DNA of 64,000 bases, taken from assembly GCA_963978895.1 (NCBI GenBank), contig OZ022246.1:7247932-7311931 (forward strand). The letters are read 5' to 3'. The notes below the pieces were generated by a model that saw only the letters and a list, made by a program, of their open reading frames with translations, did no database searches and had not been told where the DNA came from. Positions 52,710 to 64,000 of the stretch are shown in pieces; positions within the stretch are counted from its first letter, which is position 1, and every line of letters starts with the position of its first letter. The stretch comes from Erpobdella octoculata. Its lineage: Eukaryota > Annelida > Clitellata > Hirudinida > Erpobdellidae. A program made the translations under genes and the position numbers.

Positions 52710-54528
52710 TCAATTCCAACAGTTGAGTGCGTGAAAGAGGCATTTTCTCGAAAGGTTTTTCCTTCTGTCCCTGCTCAACCTGGAATTGTCTTCTTCTTTT
52801 CCTTCTCTTGATTCACGCTTAAGTGATTTTTTCATCACAAGATTCTGCAGATGAGCAAGTCTTTCTAATCTGCTGTTGTCCTAGGTGTTTGGTTGACAAA
52901 AAATTACAGATTTAAACATCACCTGCTGTATTGTTTCTAATATTAAATATTTCCGTAGATTAAGCATGAAATATTGATAAATCTTCAATAAGCAGAGCCT
53001 GTCACGATAACCATTAATCTGATATTTCATAAAAGCTTTCAATAACAAACATCAGAAATGAAATCGACAGAAGAAATTATAAAAAAAAACATACACGTTT
53101 TTATGGGGATATTTTTGTCACATCAATTAGAGTTTTTTGAGCGTTATTAAATTGAAAGCTGGTCAAATTCAACGGCTATTGTTTTATTTTGCACTGAAAA
53201 TTACTCTCAAAAAATTGTTTCTAAATATATAAAAAAAGCTTACAAATTTAATTATTTGCTTGAATTGAACAAAACTTGCAACAAACTACTTGACTGCATT
53301 ATTATTGATTTATTAAATATTTTTTCATTCATCTAACTAAATCAATGCAGAGTTTTAAATCTCAGCCTTTACAAAAATACATTTAGTAATGCATCAGTTG
53401 GAAGAATAATTTGTGCACTGAGTTTATTTTGTAGTTTAAACATGATAAGTTTTGATTTATGTTACATAAACATAATAAATAAAAAAGTAATAATAACAAC
53501 AATTTATAATACATAAACATAATAAATAAACAAGTAATAATAACACAACATAAAAATTATTATCATTGAGCCGTGGGAAAACGTAAAAAAAAGTTTTTTA
53601 ACAAATAATAATTTTATGATGAAACATCAAATATCATAAAAAACCACAAACAACGATCAGCCTGTAGCATCACGCAGATTCAACTTCAACCAGCATTGGG
53701 TCCAAAATGTATAAAAACGTGCTGAATCTTAGTATACCTAATTACCCCAAGTGACAATTTATTTTTAATTTATGAAATCGTCATTAGTATTATAATATAT
53801 TATAAAAAAAATTGTATTTGCTGTTTCAGAATAATCTCTTGCATAAAAAAACACAATATTGGCTGGTCTATTTCACACGCATTTTTTATAAACTTTTTAA
53901 AACATATAAACATGGGTTTGACAAATTTTTATTTTTATGCGTTTATTTCACCTCCCTTGTGGTTTTACTCTGTCGTTCCCTTTGTGGCCTTCAATTGAAG
54001 CCACGTGTTCAGTTTGTCTTGTTAGCGGTTAGCTTGGTTAATTTTAAAACAATCAATTTCAATAAGCTTTATAAGTGAGAATATTGTAAACTTAATTAAA
54101 ATCCCATCTATAATAGTATACTAAAGATCATACCCGGTATTGTCGGAGTTTTTTTGTTTTTTTTTGTCATAAAGCGCCAACTGTCTCTCACCCTCTCCAG
54201 TATATCCCACACAAAACTTTAATATATGCTTAAAATTATGCATATTTTTTAAATAAAATGTATAAAATTTTATACACATATAAAAGTTTATAACGTCAAA
54301 GTTTTCAAAGTGTATCAGAATTGATGAATTAATGGTAATTTAAGATTTAACCTCAAGCAATCTGTTCCACAAAGCATCATCATCGATGGGCAAATCTTTT
54401 AGATAATCACTTTCTTCTTCGTCATCATCATCATCATCCCGAAGTGGCGCCATCTTAGAAAGTCTCAAACTGTGAACATTCGAACAAATGACCAGCGCAA
54501 CTATCAAGTAAGTAAATCTTTTTGACAT
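52710..54528 (-). CDS. Secreted peptide precursor, allatostatin-C/somatostatin-like (2 exons)
   Basis: Exon 1 is 54528-54352 and exon 2 is 52880-52710, joined in phase 0 by a GT-AG intron of 1.47 kb: 115 residues. The start ATG 54528 gives MSKRFTYLIVALVICSNVHS, a textbook signal peptide (cleavage near 20). An acidic stretch follows (DDDDDDEEESD), then helical spacer, a KR site at 80-81, and a final RDRR site (96-99) before KNLSRKCLFHALNCWN with stop. The Cys106-Cys113 spacing is C-X6-C within C-L-F-H-A-L-N-C-W, which parallels allatostatin C (C-Y-F-N-x-x-S-C-F): single copy at the C-terminus, preceded by a basic cleavage site, no amidation Gly. Such peptides act on somatostatin-type receptors. 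The two extra residues W-N after the second Cys are unusual. Signal, processing sites and cysteines are seen; the family is inferred. Confidence 0.7.
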
Positions 54529-54610
54529 TTTCAACTACTCTGTTGATACAATCTGTCGAGACCTTCGTCCAATAAGACAACCGTCGTCTTCAACCACCGG
54601 CAAACGAGTC

Positions 54611-54620
54611 TTATTTAAAG
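54611..54620 (-). promoter_or_regulatory. TATA-like box upstream of the peptide gene
   Basis: CTTTAAATAA on the minus strand lies about 85 bp before the ATG, inside a short GC-richer stretch. Spacing leaves room for a 50-60-nt 5' UTR. Moderate similarity to TATAAA only. Confidence 0.35.
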
Positions 54621-55559
54621 CCTCGTCGGTTCGCCCGCCACCCCCGAATGCATTCATGTAAAATAGACGTAGAGCTTCAATTTTCGTCCTCTGCAATTCA
54701 ATTATTCGTTGTCATTTAATCATCTTTATTATTATTATTATTATTACTATTATTAATATAATATTATTACTTGTTATTATTATTATTATCAATGTTGTGT
54801 TTGTATTGTTATCGTCATCATTACATCCGCATTTAAGGTTCGCTTATTCGAAAGCAACCATTAAGCGTGGATACTTCACGTAGTCGTTAGGAGTAACTCG
54901 AAAAAAAATTTCATTTAAAAAAATCAAATAAAGATAATAAAAAAAATTAATGATATTTTTGATTAAATATTTTTTTGTAACTATTTTTATTTTTTTTTTA
55001 ATAACTGAAAAATGTTCGAAAAAAGAAACATAACTGGAAGCGATTGTCGTTATCTATATAAATAAATTAAATGACAACCTTGGTTTTTTTTTGGTGAAAT
55101 AGAATAGACTTAAAACTAACAAACCGATTAGTTTTAAATTTTGTACATTTTAGAATTATGGCCAGAAAATAGTTTGTATCTATTTGAAGACAAAAATCCG
55201 CCCACCGATTGGTGTGTTGAAGCAAAATCAAAATTCAGATTTAGTTTGCATTCCAAAGTTTGAACAGGTTTTTAAACAATTTTTAACAAATTTGATTTTT
55301 ATTTTACGTTTTATGTGCAACAATTCTAGTGACGTAGCGTGGGTTGAATCCGCCCGGAGTGTAAACGCTATATACAATACACAGCCCGCTCTTTCCAAAA
55401 AATTAAGAAAAAATAAAGAAAGAGAGAAAGAAGTGAAAAAGAAAAACAAAAGTAAAAAAAGAGAGAGGAAAAAGAGTGCACACACAAAAATCTGTAATTT
55501 TTTTTCTTTTTTATGGACAAAAAATCCAATAGAGTAGCGTGGCCAAAATTTACATGGAA
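54621..55559. other. Upstream intergenic with ATT repeats
   Basis: ATT/TTATTA microsatellite at about 54728-54795 and plain AT-rich sequence after it. The 117-codon Lys-rich frame at 55184-55537 is low-complexity AAAGAAAGAG sequence, not a credible protein. Confidence 0.4.
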
Positions 55560-55827
55560 AGAAAAAACAAAGCGAAAAAAAAAGAGAAAAAAAAATAGAT
55601 ATATGACTGTCTATCTGTTGCGTTTTCCTATAAAAAGGGCATATTTGCACCTTTTTGGTTTTTCCAAAAAATTTTTTTAAATAATTAAAAAAATATTTTA
55701 AATAGCCACGGACCTATCCTCAGATCTGCCAAATGTACACAAACAATTTCATAAAAATTGGTTCAGCCGTTTCGGAGGAGTTCAATTTGAAACACTATGA
55801 CACGAGATTTATTTATATATATATAGA
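55560..55827 (-). mobile_element. Helitron 5' part (GAAACGGCTGAACC family)
   Basis: On the minus strand the 5' end is A/TCTATATATATATAAATA (TC at 55827-55826) followed by TCTCGTGTCATAGTG, CTCCGAAACGGCTGAACC, ATTTTTATGAAATTG and GTGTACATTTGGCAGATCTG. This is the same family as 5977-6140. The left boundary is not determined. Confidence 0.7.
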
Positions 55828-55831
55828 TATA

Positions 55832-56018
<187 letters not shown>

Positions 56019-56369
56019 GTCAAGTAATTTCTATCAAGTATTTCCTCTCAAGTAACCTTGTATTCATTACCAATAATGATAAAATTTTAGTTTAGAATCG
56101 ATTGCAAAATTTGACGACAGACAGACAGATAGACAGACAGAGAAGTCAAATTGAATAAAATTGTTTAAAAGATGGACTCCAAATTCTTTTGGCAAATGTC
56201 CGTATTGTAGAACAGTGTTCACTGACGTCATATGTACAATCCACAGTTATTCAACTGAAACAATGCAAATGTTTAAGTTTTTTCATAATCGTTGCTAGGT
56301 AAAAAATAATGAACAACAAGTGAATCAAAAAACTAAGTTTTTTAAAAACACACTTTTACTTAATCCACA

Positions 56370-56837
56370 GGAGTGGCTTTTGATTTGACAAACGATGATG
56401 TCAAAGAACAAACCGGATGCACTTCGGCATATCGCATAATCAAAAAAGTAAAGAAAGTCATGACTCCAACAACAGCTATAATCCTTTCCTTTTCAAAAGG
56501 TAAGGCATCCGAGAAGATTCAATTCGGTTATCTGTTTTTCCGCTCTCGCCCCTATGTACAGGAACCACTGCGATGCTACAAATGCAATGGGTTTGGTCAC
56601 AAGGCGAAATAGTGCAAAAAAAACAATAAAGTGCTTAATTTGTACAGCTGAACATGGCTAAAAATCATGTCCCGAAAGATAAAAAGCAAAAAAAAAAGAC
56701 CTCGTATATGCGCAAACTGCAACAAAAAAGGACACTGCACTGGCAGTAAAGGCTGCCCAAAGTACACGATGTCCTTTAAAGTTAGTTCAGCTGTTGCAAA
56801 GGAGGGAATTTTGTATGCCGCTGCTTTAAAAAAATAG
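56370..56837 (+). pseudogene. LINE ORF1 (gag-like) remnant with two zinc knuckles
   Basis: RCYKCNGFGHKAK gives a first CCHC knuckle (56566-56612). After frame breaks RICANCNKKGHCTGSKGCPKY gives a second near 56700-56765, then AVAKEGILYAAALKK and a stop at 56835-56837. Two CCHC fingers after a RRM-like start (AIILSFSKG, YLFF) is the plan of Jockey-group ORF1 proteins. At least two frameshifts or stops break it. Confidence 0.65.
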
Positions 56838-57779
56838 CGTCAAAAACCCTGGCAAAAGTCTTTCAATAACAAGTAAAGACAAAAATAAAATTTAAAAAGA
56901 CTTTAATTTGCTTCTTTATATGAGTCAACGAACTAAAATTTTGAATCTAAAACAACCGATACGCTCAATCTTGTACATTGTTTATTTCTTTCATATGAAA
57001 TCAAAATTCATAAATTTAACTCGATGTATAGATTAGTTGTTATTTAAAACACATCATTCATAAATTGTTATGGAGAATACAGCTATTCTGAAAGTTTCAA
57101 AGCTCTACGTAGATCAATATTAGTCGAATTTGCGTTTACCTGTTAGGTCCAGATAACGGTCATTCACCTTTCCGTCTCGAATTCATTTATATAAAAAATT
57201 ATTTAACTGATAATTACTTCCTCTAAGCAAATTACATGTTTAGATTAGTAAATGCTAGGACTTAGATGCGAAATATCGATCGCCAGAGCTTTTTGGCCGG
57301 TTGTCAAACAATTTTATTACAGTTGCTAGATGGCAGGAATTGATTAATTTGATTAATTTTAATTGATTTAAGACCTAATTCATGTCGGAAACATTAAATC
57401 CATGTATTGTCATCCAGAATAAAGCTTTCCTGAAAGTTTTAGAGCTCAAGGTGGTCGAAAAGTGGGTGAATTTTTGTTTCTAAGATTTGATCACAACAAA
57501 CAAACAAAGAGAAAAAGTGAAGTTAAATAAAAACATTTAAAAACGATTCAAATGCAGCGAAAAAAGGACCAAAAAAACATTGAAAACTGGTCTTGAAAGA
57601 AACAATAAACCTGAAAAGAAAACGACTGAAACACAGAAAACTCAAATGAAAAGCAGGTTTTGAGAAGGAAAAAAAGGAAAAAAGTAATTATAAGGAACCA
57701 ACAGATGATTGTAACAAGATGATTAAATTACCAAGACTACAGAAGCTCCTGTTTGAAATTTAAGAGATTCTGATAAAAA
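56838..57779. other. Noncoding, nothing recognised
   Basis: AT-rich sequence between two LINE remnants; could be degraded element body. A short repeated phrase, CTGAAAGTTTNNAAGCTC, occurs near 57088 and 57431. Confidence 0.35.
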
Positions 57780-58345
57780 TTTTTTTTATTAATAACAGAC
57801 AGTTTGGTTTTCGAAAGGGTCACTCAACTTTTATGCCATTGATTCTGTTATACTCGAAAATCGCTGAAGCAGTCGAACATGTTGAATATACTATTGGTAT
57901 ATTTATCAATTTAGCCAAAGCTTTCGACACTGTTGATCTAAATCTGTTAATTGACAAGTTGGCTTTTTATGGTTTTCGGGGTAGTGTGTTAGATTGGCTT
58001 ATTAAAGATTACCTATTTGCTAAACCGTAAGCAGTTAGTTGAATTCAAGGAATCAAGATTATTTGTTTTGATATTTTATGTGGTGTACCTCAAGGTTCAA
58101 TTTTGGCGCTTGCTTTTCATCATTTACATTAATGATCTACTAAAGGCTTCTTCGTTGGTTGAATTTTTGTTGTTTGCTGATGGCACAAGTATTTTTGCTT
58201 GTATGACCTTATCTCAGTTATGAATAATGAACTCGTGAGTATTGATGAATGGTTCCGAACTAATAAATTATCATTAAATATGGATACAACTAATTATATT
58301 CTTTTTCGTACAAGGCATAAAACTTCTTATTGTGACAACATTCTT
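57780..58345 (+). pseudogene. LINE reverse transcriptase fragment, CR1 group
   Basis: NRQFGFRKGHSTFMPLILLYSK, then [18 protein letters not shown], a frameshift near 58020, VYLKVQF, IYINDLLKAS and LLFADGTSIF (YADD box with Asp to Gly), and SLNMDTTNYILF. It is close to the LINE in pump intron 1 in order and wording. Ends abruptly at about 58345, where an antisense RT fragment begins. Confidence 0.75.
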
Positions 58346-58349
58346 AAGA

Positions 58350-58615
58350 GTTAAAAGTGCGATTTTATATTCGACACGCTCGGTAAGCGGCAACCAGTGC
58401 AATTGTGCAAGTACTGTGGTGATATGTTCGGATCGTCTAGTACCAATTACGATTCGTGCCAAAGAGTTCTGAATGCGTTGTAGTTTCTAAAAGTTTGAGG
58501 CTGAAGTGCCATAAATGACAGAGTCGAAGTAGTCGAGACGAGAACCAATCATTGCACTCGAGATAAATAAGTGACGAAAGCAAAAACAAGCTAAAATCTA
58601 ATATTTTTGATAAAG
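58350..58615 (-). pseudogene. LINE RT C-terminal fragment, opposite orientation
   Basis: The minus strand reads IGSRLDYFDSVIYG, then (after a stop) QNSLARIVIGTRRSEHITTVL and LHWLPLTERVEYKIALLTL, the thumb/C-terminal region of a CR1/L2-type RT. It differs from the fragment to its left, so two LINEs meet tail to tail. Confidence 0.7.
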
Positions 58616-58631
58616 AGGTTTTGCTTGGTTA

Positions 58632-59122
58632 TCTATATATATAAAAATTAGATTATGTAAGTAAGTAAGTAAGTATCTTAGTCCTTCATGCATTGCTACG
58701 CCATTCATCTGATCGTAATGCAATTTTTACACAAGCTTGACAGGCAATGGCAGACAATTATAGTAAAAAATTGAAATCGGTCACAAAATTAGCGGAGCGG
58801 GAACGGTAAAGCGAGCAGAAACGGAAATTGGAAAATGAGCGGAAAAGGAGCGAAAAAGCAACTGAGAGCGGAAAAGCTAGCGGGAAAGGTAAAGCGACCA
58901 AAAGCGGTAAAGCGTCCGGGATCGGGAAAGCGACCGGGGGCGGAAAAGCAAACTAGAGCGAGAAAACGGCCGGGAGCGGGAAAGCGACCCGGATCAAGAA
59001 ATCAACCGGGAGCGGCAAAGCGACCGAGAGCGGGAGAGCAAGCGGGGAAGGAAACGGGAGCGAGAGAGACAAACATTAGAAAAATCTCTAAAAATCCCGG
59101 GCAACGCCGGGTACCCTGCTAG
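58632..59122 (+). mobile_element. Non-autonomous Helitron, 491 bp, complete
   Basis: 5' end A/TCTATATATATAAAAATTAG (TC at 58632), a GTAAGTAAG run, the block ATGCATTGCTACGCCATTC, then diverged GGGAAAGCGACC units. The 3' hairpin CCCGGGCAACGCCGGG is followed by CCTGCTAG/T ending 59122. Confidence 0.85.
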
Positions 59123-60250
59123 TTTTAAATAGAGAAAATACATTTATTTATTAAAAAACTGATTAAAAGAATTTAATTAAAATGCCGCTGAAAAAATTCA
59201 AAGGCAAGCAAATTTGATCTTAATTGTTGAATATTTTTTACAATCTTTTGGCATTTAAAAATAAAAATGTAAAAAAAATAATTTGTTTGGTCTTGCGTGA
59301 CTTTATAATTCAAAGGAAGATGTCAGGCATCTTTCGTAGATCCGTAAGTCAAACGGACGTAAACATGGAGAGGGATTAGTTAGGGAGGTATGCATTCCCG
59401 CACAACACTCTGATCAATCTTTCAACATTGAGTTGAATTTTTCCTATCTTCAATCAACGATGCAAACGTGAAAGTTATTCAACATGAACATATTGTTCAT
59501 CACGTCTGTTTACAAGAGTTTGTAACTTGTTAACTATGTATTGGTTATGACTTTCTGCCAAACTGCAGGCTAAAAAATACAAAAACCAAATTTACGAGAA
59601 AAAAAAGAAAAAAAAGAAAAAAGTACGAGATAGAAAGGAAGAAAAAGAGAACACGAGAATTCAATCAACATTGAATACTTCGTTTATGTTTTTACGAAAT
59701 GTCCAAAATCGGAAAGGAAGTGCAGTTGTATTAAACAGATGATGAAATATATAACCGACAATTTTTTTTTACAAATTGATTGCATTTTTTGGTTACTTCA
59801 AAAAAAATCAACGTTACATTTTAATTTACAAATTTGATTGGGAAAAGTCAAAACCAGTTGCTTTAAAATGGGGCTGATTTCCTCGTTGCGATTGAATTTG
59901 TGAGATCGCTGAAGTGGTTGGACGAGCCAGTTCCAGCAACAAATTAAATTAAACAATCTCTTTCACACAAACTTCTTAATAATTTTTTTTTATTAACATA
60001 CATTTTCTAATTTTTTTGCTTCCGCTTTTTTGTTATTATAATATCGGTTATTTTATAAATATAATGCGACAGAAAATATATTTCAAATTTAAATGGTGCG
60101 GAACAAATCTTTTTATTTGTATGACTACTGATTTCATTGCTGAATATACACTGTTTAATTAACTGATAAATAATTTAGTTAATAGCTAGTTTTTCCGGCG
60201 GAGATATGAAAAAAATGCAAGTGTTGTACCTATATCTCAGTACCGTGCTT
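59123..60250. other. Intergenic, nothing recognised
   Basis: AT-rich; includes an A/G-rich patch at 59598-59650. No exon is supported. Confidence 0.35.
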
Positions 60251-60480
60251 TCTTCACTGGTTTCTGCAAACTGCATGCATTGACAACGTCCACCAACGAA
60301 TGAACCCAATTCACCACAATGTAGAAGTAATGTGTTTCACAACTTGCCGTCAGAGCCACCAGTTTTTATCTGCGACTGTTCGCTTGTGGGACGATTGGAT
60401 TTCGCCATCATCCTCAGTCAGAGACTTCAGAGTTTTCTTGAACTCTGACCATGACCGTGACAGCTTTGGCTGTGTGGAAT
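60251..60480 (+). pseudogene. Possible LINE C-terminal remnant
   Basis: CRQSHQFLSATVRLWDDW and SSVRDFRVFLNSD resemble the end of LINE RT proteins (pattern F-x-x-x-T-x-R-x-W-N then a late phenylalanine). No upstream RT is present; could also be chance. Confidence 0.3.
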
Positions 60481-60589
60481 GTACAATTACAATTACAATG
60501 CACACATGCACACCATACAGCACGAGTGTGTTCTATGATGTTGCGACTTCCTTGGTTCTTTCATCCTCGCTACTGTAACTACTGCAACC

Positions 60590-62360
60590 ATAGGCGTCGC
60601 AACCGGGGGGGGGGACAGGGAGACATGTCCCCTCCACAGTTTTTGAGGTGGGGAACAACAATGTATTTGTCCCCCCACTTTTGCAATGTCATAGTTATTT
60701 ACTTTAGGCCGTAAAATTGAGCAGTTCTTTCAATAAAAATCTTGTTATCATGTAGCATAACAAGATGTGCTCATGGAGAATGAGACCAGACACTTCAAAC
60801 TTCATGCAATTACTTAAGTTTCTTTTTGAAGATGATGACGCCTTAAGCTCTGTACCCAACGACAAAAAAACCCAACCCGACAACACCAAACAAAACAAAT
60901 CGGATCAAATCAGTCGATGTGAAATAGTCAAGCACAAACCCAACGCAACAGGCACGTTGAAATTGCGTGTATCTTACATTTCGACCAAGTTTTGTCCTTC
61001 AACCAATCACGAGAAAGTGTGTCAGGTAGAACGTCTAAAATAGAAGCTTTCTAATGCCCACATCTAAATCTGCAGTGTTTGTATTTTTAAATAATAAATT
61101 AGCAATTTTTGTAATTTAAATTATTATATAAAATGTGTTTAGTTTTTTTATATTTTACATTAAAAAAAAAACAATAACTTTTTTTAATAATGACTTGTAA
61201 TTTAGTCTAAAAACTAAAAATATTTTTTTAAATAATTTGTTTAGTTGATAGTTTTTTAAAATAGGTTTTGTTATATTTTACAAATTGGACAAATAATAGT
61301 TTGACAAATTTATAGTACATCTTATCGGTGATTCGCTGGCAATTTACAAACTTGCTAAACTCAGTTTGATATCATTAACGGCTATATCACATCGACAAAC
61401 TCCTATTGTACCGGACGTGTCAGATTTGATCGGGTCGTGTCAACTTACGTTTTTCGATGTGTACAGGGCTTTAGCTGAATGGCTGCGTCGATCCAAATCT
61501 CTTACCCATCCAGAAATTCAAAATGAAATGTTATCTCTCATGGCTGATCAATTGCAGCGTAATCTCTTGGATGAGATAAAATTGTCAAGAAGTATTTGTC
61601 TCACAAGATGGACAGAAATTGATAGATAATTATTATGCCACATGAAGTTGCTGAGACAATGCATGGAGAAAGCGCAACAAAAGCCAGAGAACTCCATGAT
61701 CAACTTGAGGAAGGGGGAACATAACTCGAAATGCTGCACAAAAAACAAACAGCGGTTGGAACACGAGTTGCTTTTAACGAAATTATGAAGAGATTCTGAA
61801 CTCTACGTAAAAACGATAGCCATTGGCTTTGGGAGCTTACTCAGGAAAAATATGCTGAATTCACTCCTGAGAAACATATAAAAAATTTACTTCAAAGTTA
61901 TAGACTTGCTGGTCTCTGAATAAGAGCACTGTTTTGATCAAAGTGGATAAAGTAGAATGGCGATCTTGGAAGAACTACTTCTAAACTCACTAGATTCAGT
62001 AGAAGCAGAGATCTCACTTGGCCGCCCTGATTATGAAACGTGCCCCAAAGTGTAAGCTATACAGAATTGGCATACGTCGTCTAGAATTACAGCTGCGCAT
62101 GGTAAGCGGAATAGAAGCTCTCCACAGCTGCAGGAGCTTACAAAGCGTTGATTTTTAATTTGTGAAGCTACCAAAACAAACTCGGACTTTTTGGGTAATA
62201 CGATCGTCTTCTAAGGATTTTATTGGTCATATTAACCTCAAAGGACATCTCAGGGCAAAGTTATTCAACTTTGCGTCGCCTAAAGACATGGCTGAGAACG
62301 ACGATAATTTCGCGCTGTCTGTTACAAGCTATAACAAGCAGCCCGTTTCTATATGAGCCC
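60590..62360 (+). pseudogene. hAT transposase remnant, ZMYM-like
   Basis: The left edge CATAGGCGTCGCAACCGGGGG, then GACATGTCCCC, is a characteristic hAT end. The frame at 61366-61629 gives DLIGSCQLTF and EIQNEMLSLMADQLQRNLLDEIK, resembling the region just before the first catalytic Asp in ZMYM1/TTF-type hAT proteins; the catalytic segment itself is degraded. Stops break the frames after 61629. The right end is not located. Confidence 0.45.
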
Positions 62361-62884
62361 ACTCATTTCATGTTTCACACATTAGGATTTTCTATTTGAA
62401 GTATTTTTGATTTTAAAATTACAATATTTGAGTTTATTTCAATAATTTGAATTTTTTATAATCGCTTAATCCGTTCTTTTTTTTTAATTTACTCTATTCA
62501 TTGCCCGTTTTTGGTTGTAATCAATCGATCAATTTTACTTTATATAACGCTTTTTTTGAAGAGGCGTTCAACAGCCGTGGGCTACAAATTGACTGAAAAA
62601 AGAGGTTTTCAATCCCTGGCGGACAGATATGAGGAATGAAGACAGTGAGAAAAAGTGGAGAAGAATTCTAAACAAAGGGACCAGAATAAAAAAAAGCGCT
62701 TAACAAAAGAGTGCTTTACAGAGAATGTAAAAACATGATTAGCAGTTTAAGATCTTAAACCCAACTTATGGGGATTATAATAAGATCTTTTAAATGAGGG
62801 CGACGTAAAATTTTTAATTTTAAACAGAATAAGATCAGTGACGTCATTTCAGCAAAACCTTAGGGGCAAGATGTTTTAGGGGCT

Positions 62885-63430
62885 AACTCCGGGACGTAGC
62901 TAAGGTCTTTTGCACCGGGGACAAAACAAAGTCTGCACCCCTGCACAACATCTTTTGCTTTTGATGACCAGGGCGGTAGTTTGAGCCACTTTTCCTAACA
63001 TTTTCGAAACCCTCGTTTTATTTTTCTTCCACAAAAACCTGATGACCAGAGGGGGTTCACATACCATAGCATCTGAGTGAGCATAAAAGCATTTAAAGCT
63101 TTCTGCTGTGACTCTATGAACAAGCCTATTGATATCAAAATCTGCTGTAAACAGCAATTAGTATTGATGAGCGTTCATCGCCACAGCGAGTTCTCGGTTA
63201 TAAGTTTTAATTCTCTTCATGCAGCTAAACGTTTGTTCGTTTTTTACCGAAGTGACAGGCAAAGTCAAAACAAGATCTGCAAGGTCAATCATATTGAAAA
63301 ATGCATTTGACATTTTTGCTAAGTGAAAACACAAGTCTTCCAAATTAAGAATAGGATTTTGAAGTGAGGAAACGTTCGATTTTGCAGTGCCAGTTTTAAC
63401 AACAACCACGATAGTGTCGATATCCAAAAG
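62885..63430 (-). pseudogene. hAT transposase C-terminal remnant, minus strand
   Basis: The minus strand encodes LADLVLTLPVTSVKNEQTFS and CMKRIKTYNRELAV, the hAT dimerisation motif. A frameshift follows, then DINRLVHRVTAESFKCFY. Downstream near 62885-62945 lies GACGTAGCTAAGG with GCACCGGGG, a usual hAT terminal sequence. A second hAT copy, separate in orientation from the one on its left. Confidence 0.65.
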
Positions 63431-63504
63431 GGCCCATATATAATAACCATTGGTTTACATAATAAAGCTTTACAAGTGTGTTTATTCCAGAGGTATCCGT
63501 GGGT

Positions 63505-64000
63505 ATATTTTGAGCAACCCAACCCAGCCCAACTCACCAACTGACATCCGACCCATCCCAAGCCACCACAAGATGGAAATTCCTGACCCAGCCCATCCTA
63601 AACCAACATCAACAAAAATTCTGAAAACAGGAATATTAACGTGTACAAATTTTAAAATAAATCAAAAGTGGCTTAGAATGCTTGCACGCATAGACCTTCT
63701 AATAAGTCCCATTGATTCCACTTTTTCTCATTCATTTTATTCCAATGTGCTGCCATCTTGTCACGTTACGTATGAATTGATATATAAACATTCGAGCGGA
63801 GACGATGTTGAAGCTATTAATTTAATAATCAATGGTTAAAAGCAACGATAGAGAAATTTGTATCCTATATTTCTAAAACTACAAAAGATTTTTTCAATAA
63901 ATTTATATTTCGCTTTTTTTACACATTTTTAAGTCGACCCAACCTAACCCAACCCACCTCAACTTGAAAATTCTTGACTCAACCCAACCCAACCCGACCC
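63505..64000. mobile_element. Element with CCCAA-rich ends, running off the window
   Basis: 63508-63605 and 63935-64000 are filled with degenerate CCCAACCCAGCCC words in the same orientation, around a plain 330-bp centre (63450-63839 is open in one frame without a known product). The layout mirrors the CGAAC element at 10771-11945. The right end is beyond 64000. Confidence 0.45.

Noticed and set aside
55184..55537. 117-codon Lys-rich frame
   Set aside because: Its second half is an A/G-rich low-complexity tract and there is no splice or family support.
63505..64000. Telomeric or subtelomeric repeat
   Set aside because: The unit is CCCAA-like and degenerate, not CCCTAA, and a unique centre interrupts it.

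Overview
The window is nuclear DNA of an animal, most likely a protostome invertebrate. The evidence is spliced genes with GT-AG introns for animal proteins, Helitrons, CR1-group and R2-like LINEs, hAT remnants, tRNA-derived SINEs and a candidate allatostatin-C-like neuropeptide gene. It is AT-rich and loaded with microsatellites. Nothing in it is bacterial, so operons, ribosome binding sites, riboswitches and origins do not apply. The species cannot be fixed from this sequence.

Layout. 1-19.7 kb is a repeat-dense zone: an old tandem repeat, a broken leucine-rich-repeat gene (1095-2703), a 2-kb array of an 8-bp unit, several Helitrons, a decayed CR1/L2-type LINE (7.2-10.7 kb), a TIR element with CGAAC-rich ends (10.8-11.9 kb), an R2-like LINE with an intact 611-codon frame (13.5-15.7 kb), a hAT remnant, an acidic uncharacterised frame (17.6-18.1 kb) and a 600-bp GAGT array. 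19.8-34.2 kb carries the last 17 coding exons of a plasma-membrane Ca2+ ATPase (plus strand). Its 8.7-kb intron holds an almost intact second LINE and a short LTR. 34.4-35.7 kb is a convergent three-exon membrane-anchored methyltransferase gene (minus strand). 36.2-38.2 kb is a 2-kb Helitron bloated with CATA arrays. 39.2-42.5 kb is a complete 12-exon short-chain acyl-CoA dehydrogenase gene (minus strand). 42.5-52.7 kb is mostly noncoding, with LINE, Helitron and MITE debris. 52.7-54.5 kb is a two-exon secreted-peptide gene (minus strand). 55-64 kb is transposon debris: Helitrons in tandem, a zinc-knuckle ORF1, LINE RT pieces joined tail to tail, and two hAT remnants.

The host genes do not form a pathway: a Ca2+ export pump, a putative methyltransferase, a mitochondrial beta-oxidation enzyme and a candidate neuropeptide. 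Exon models for the pump, the dehydrogenase, the methyltransferase and the peptide were built by hand from splice sites, and the reading phase closes across every junction. Two introns use GC-AG ends.

The most interesting items are the allatostatin-C-like precursor, the repeated head-to-tail joining of different Helitrons, and a set of TIR-type elements whose ends are filled with degenerate copies of one short word (CGAAC, GGCC or CCCAA). Function calls rest on motif recognition only; no database search was possible.
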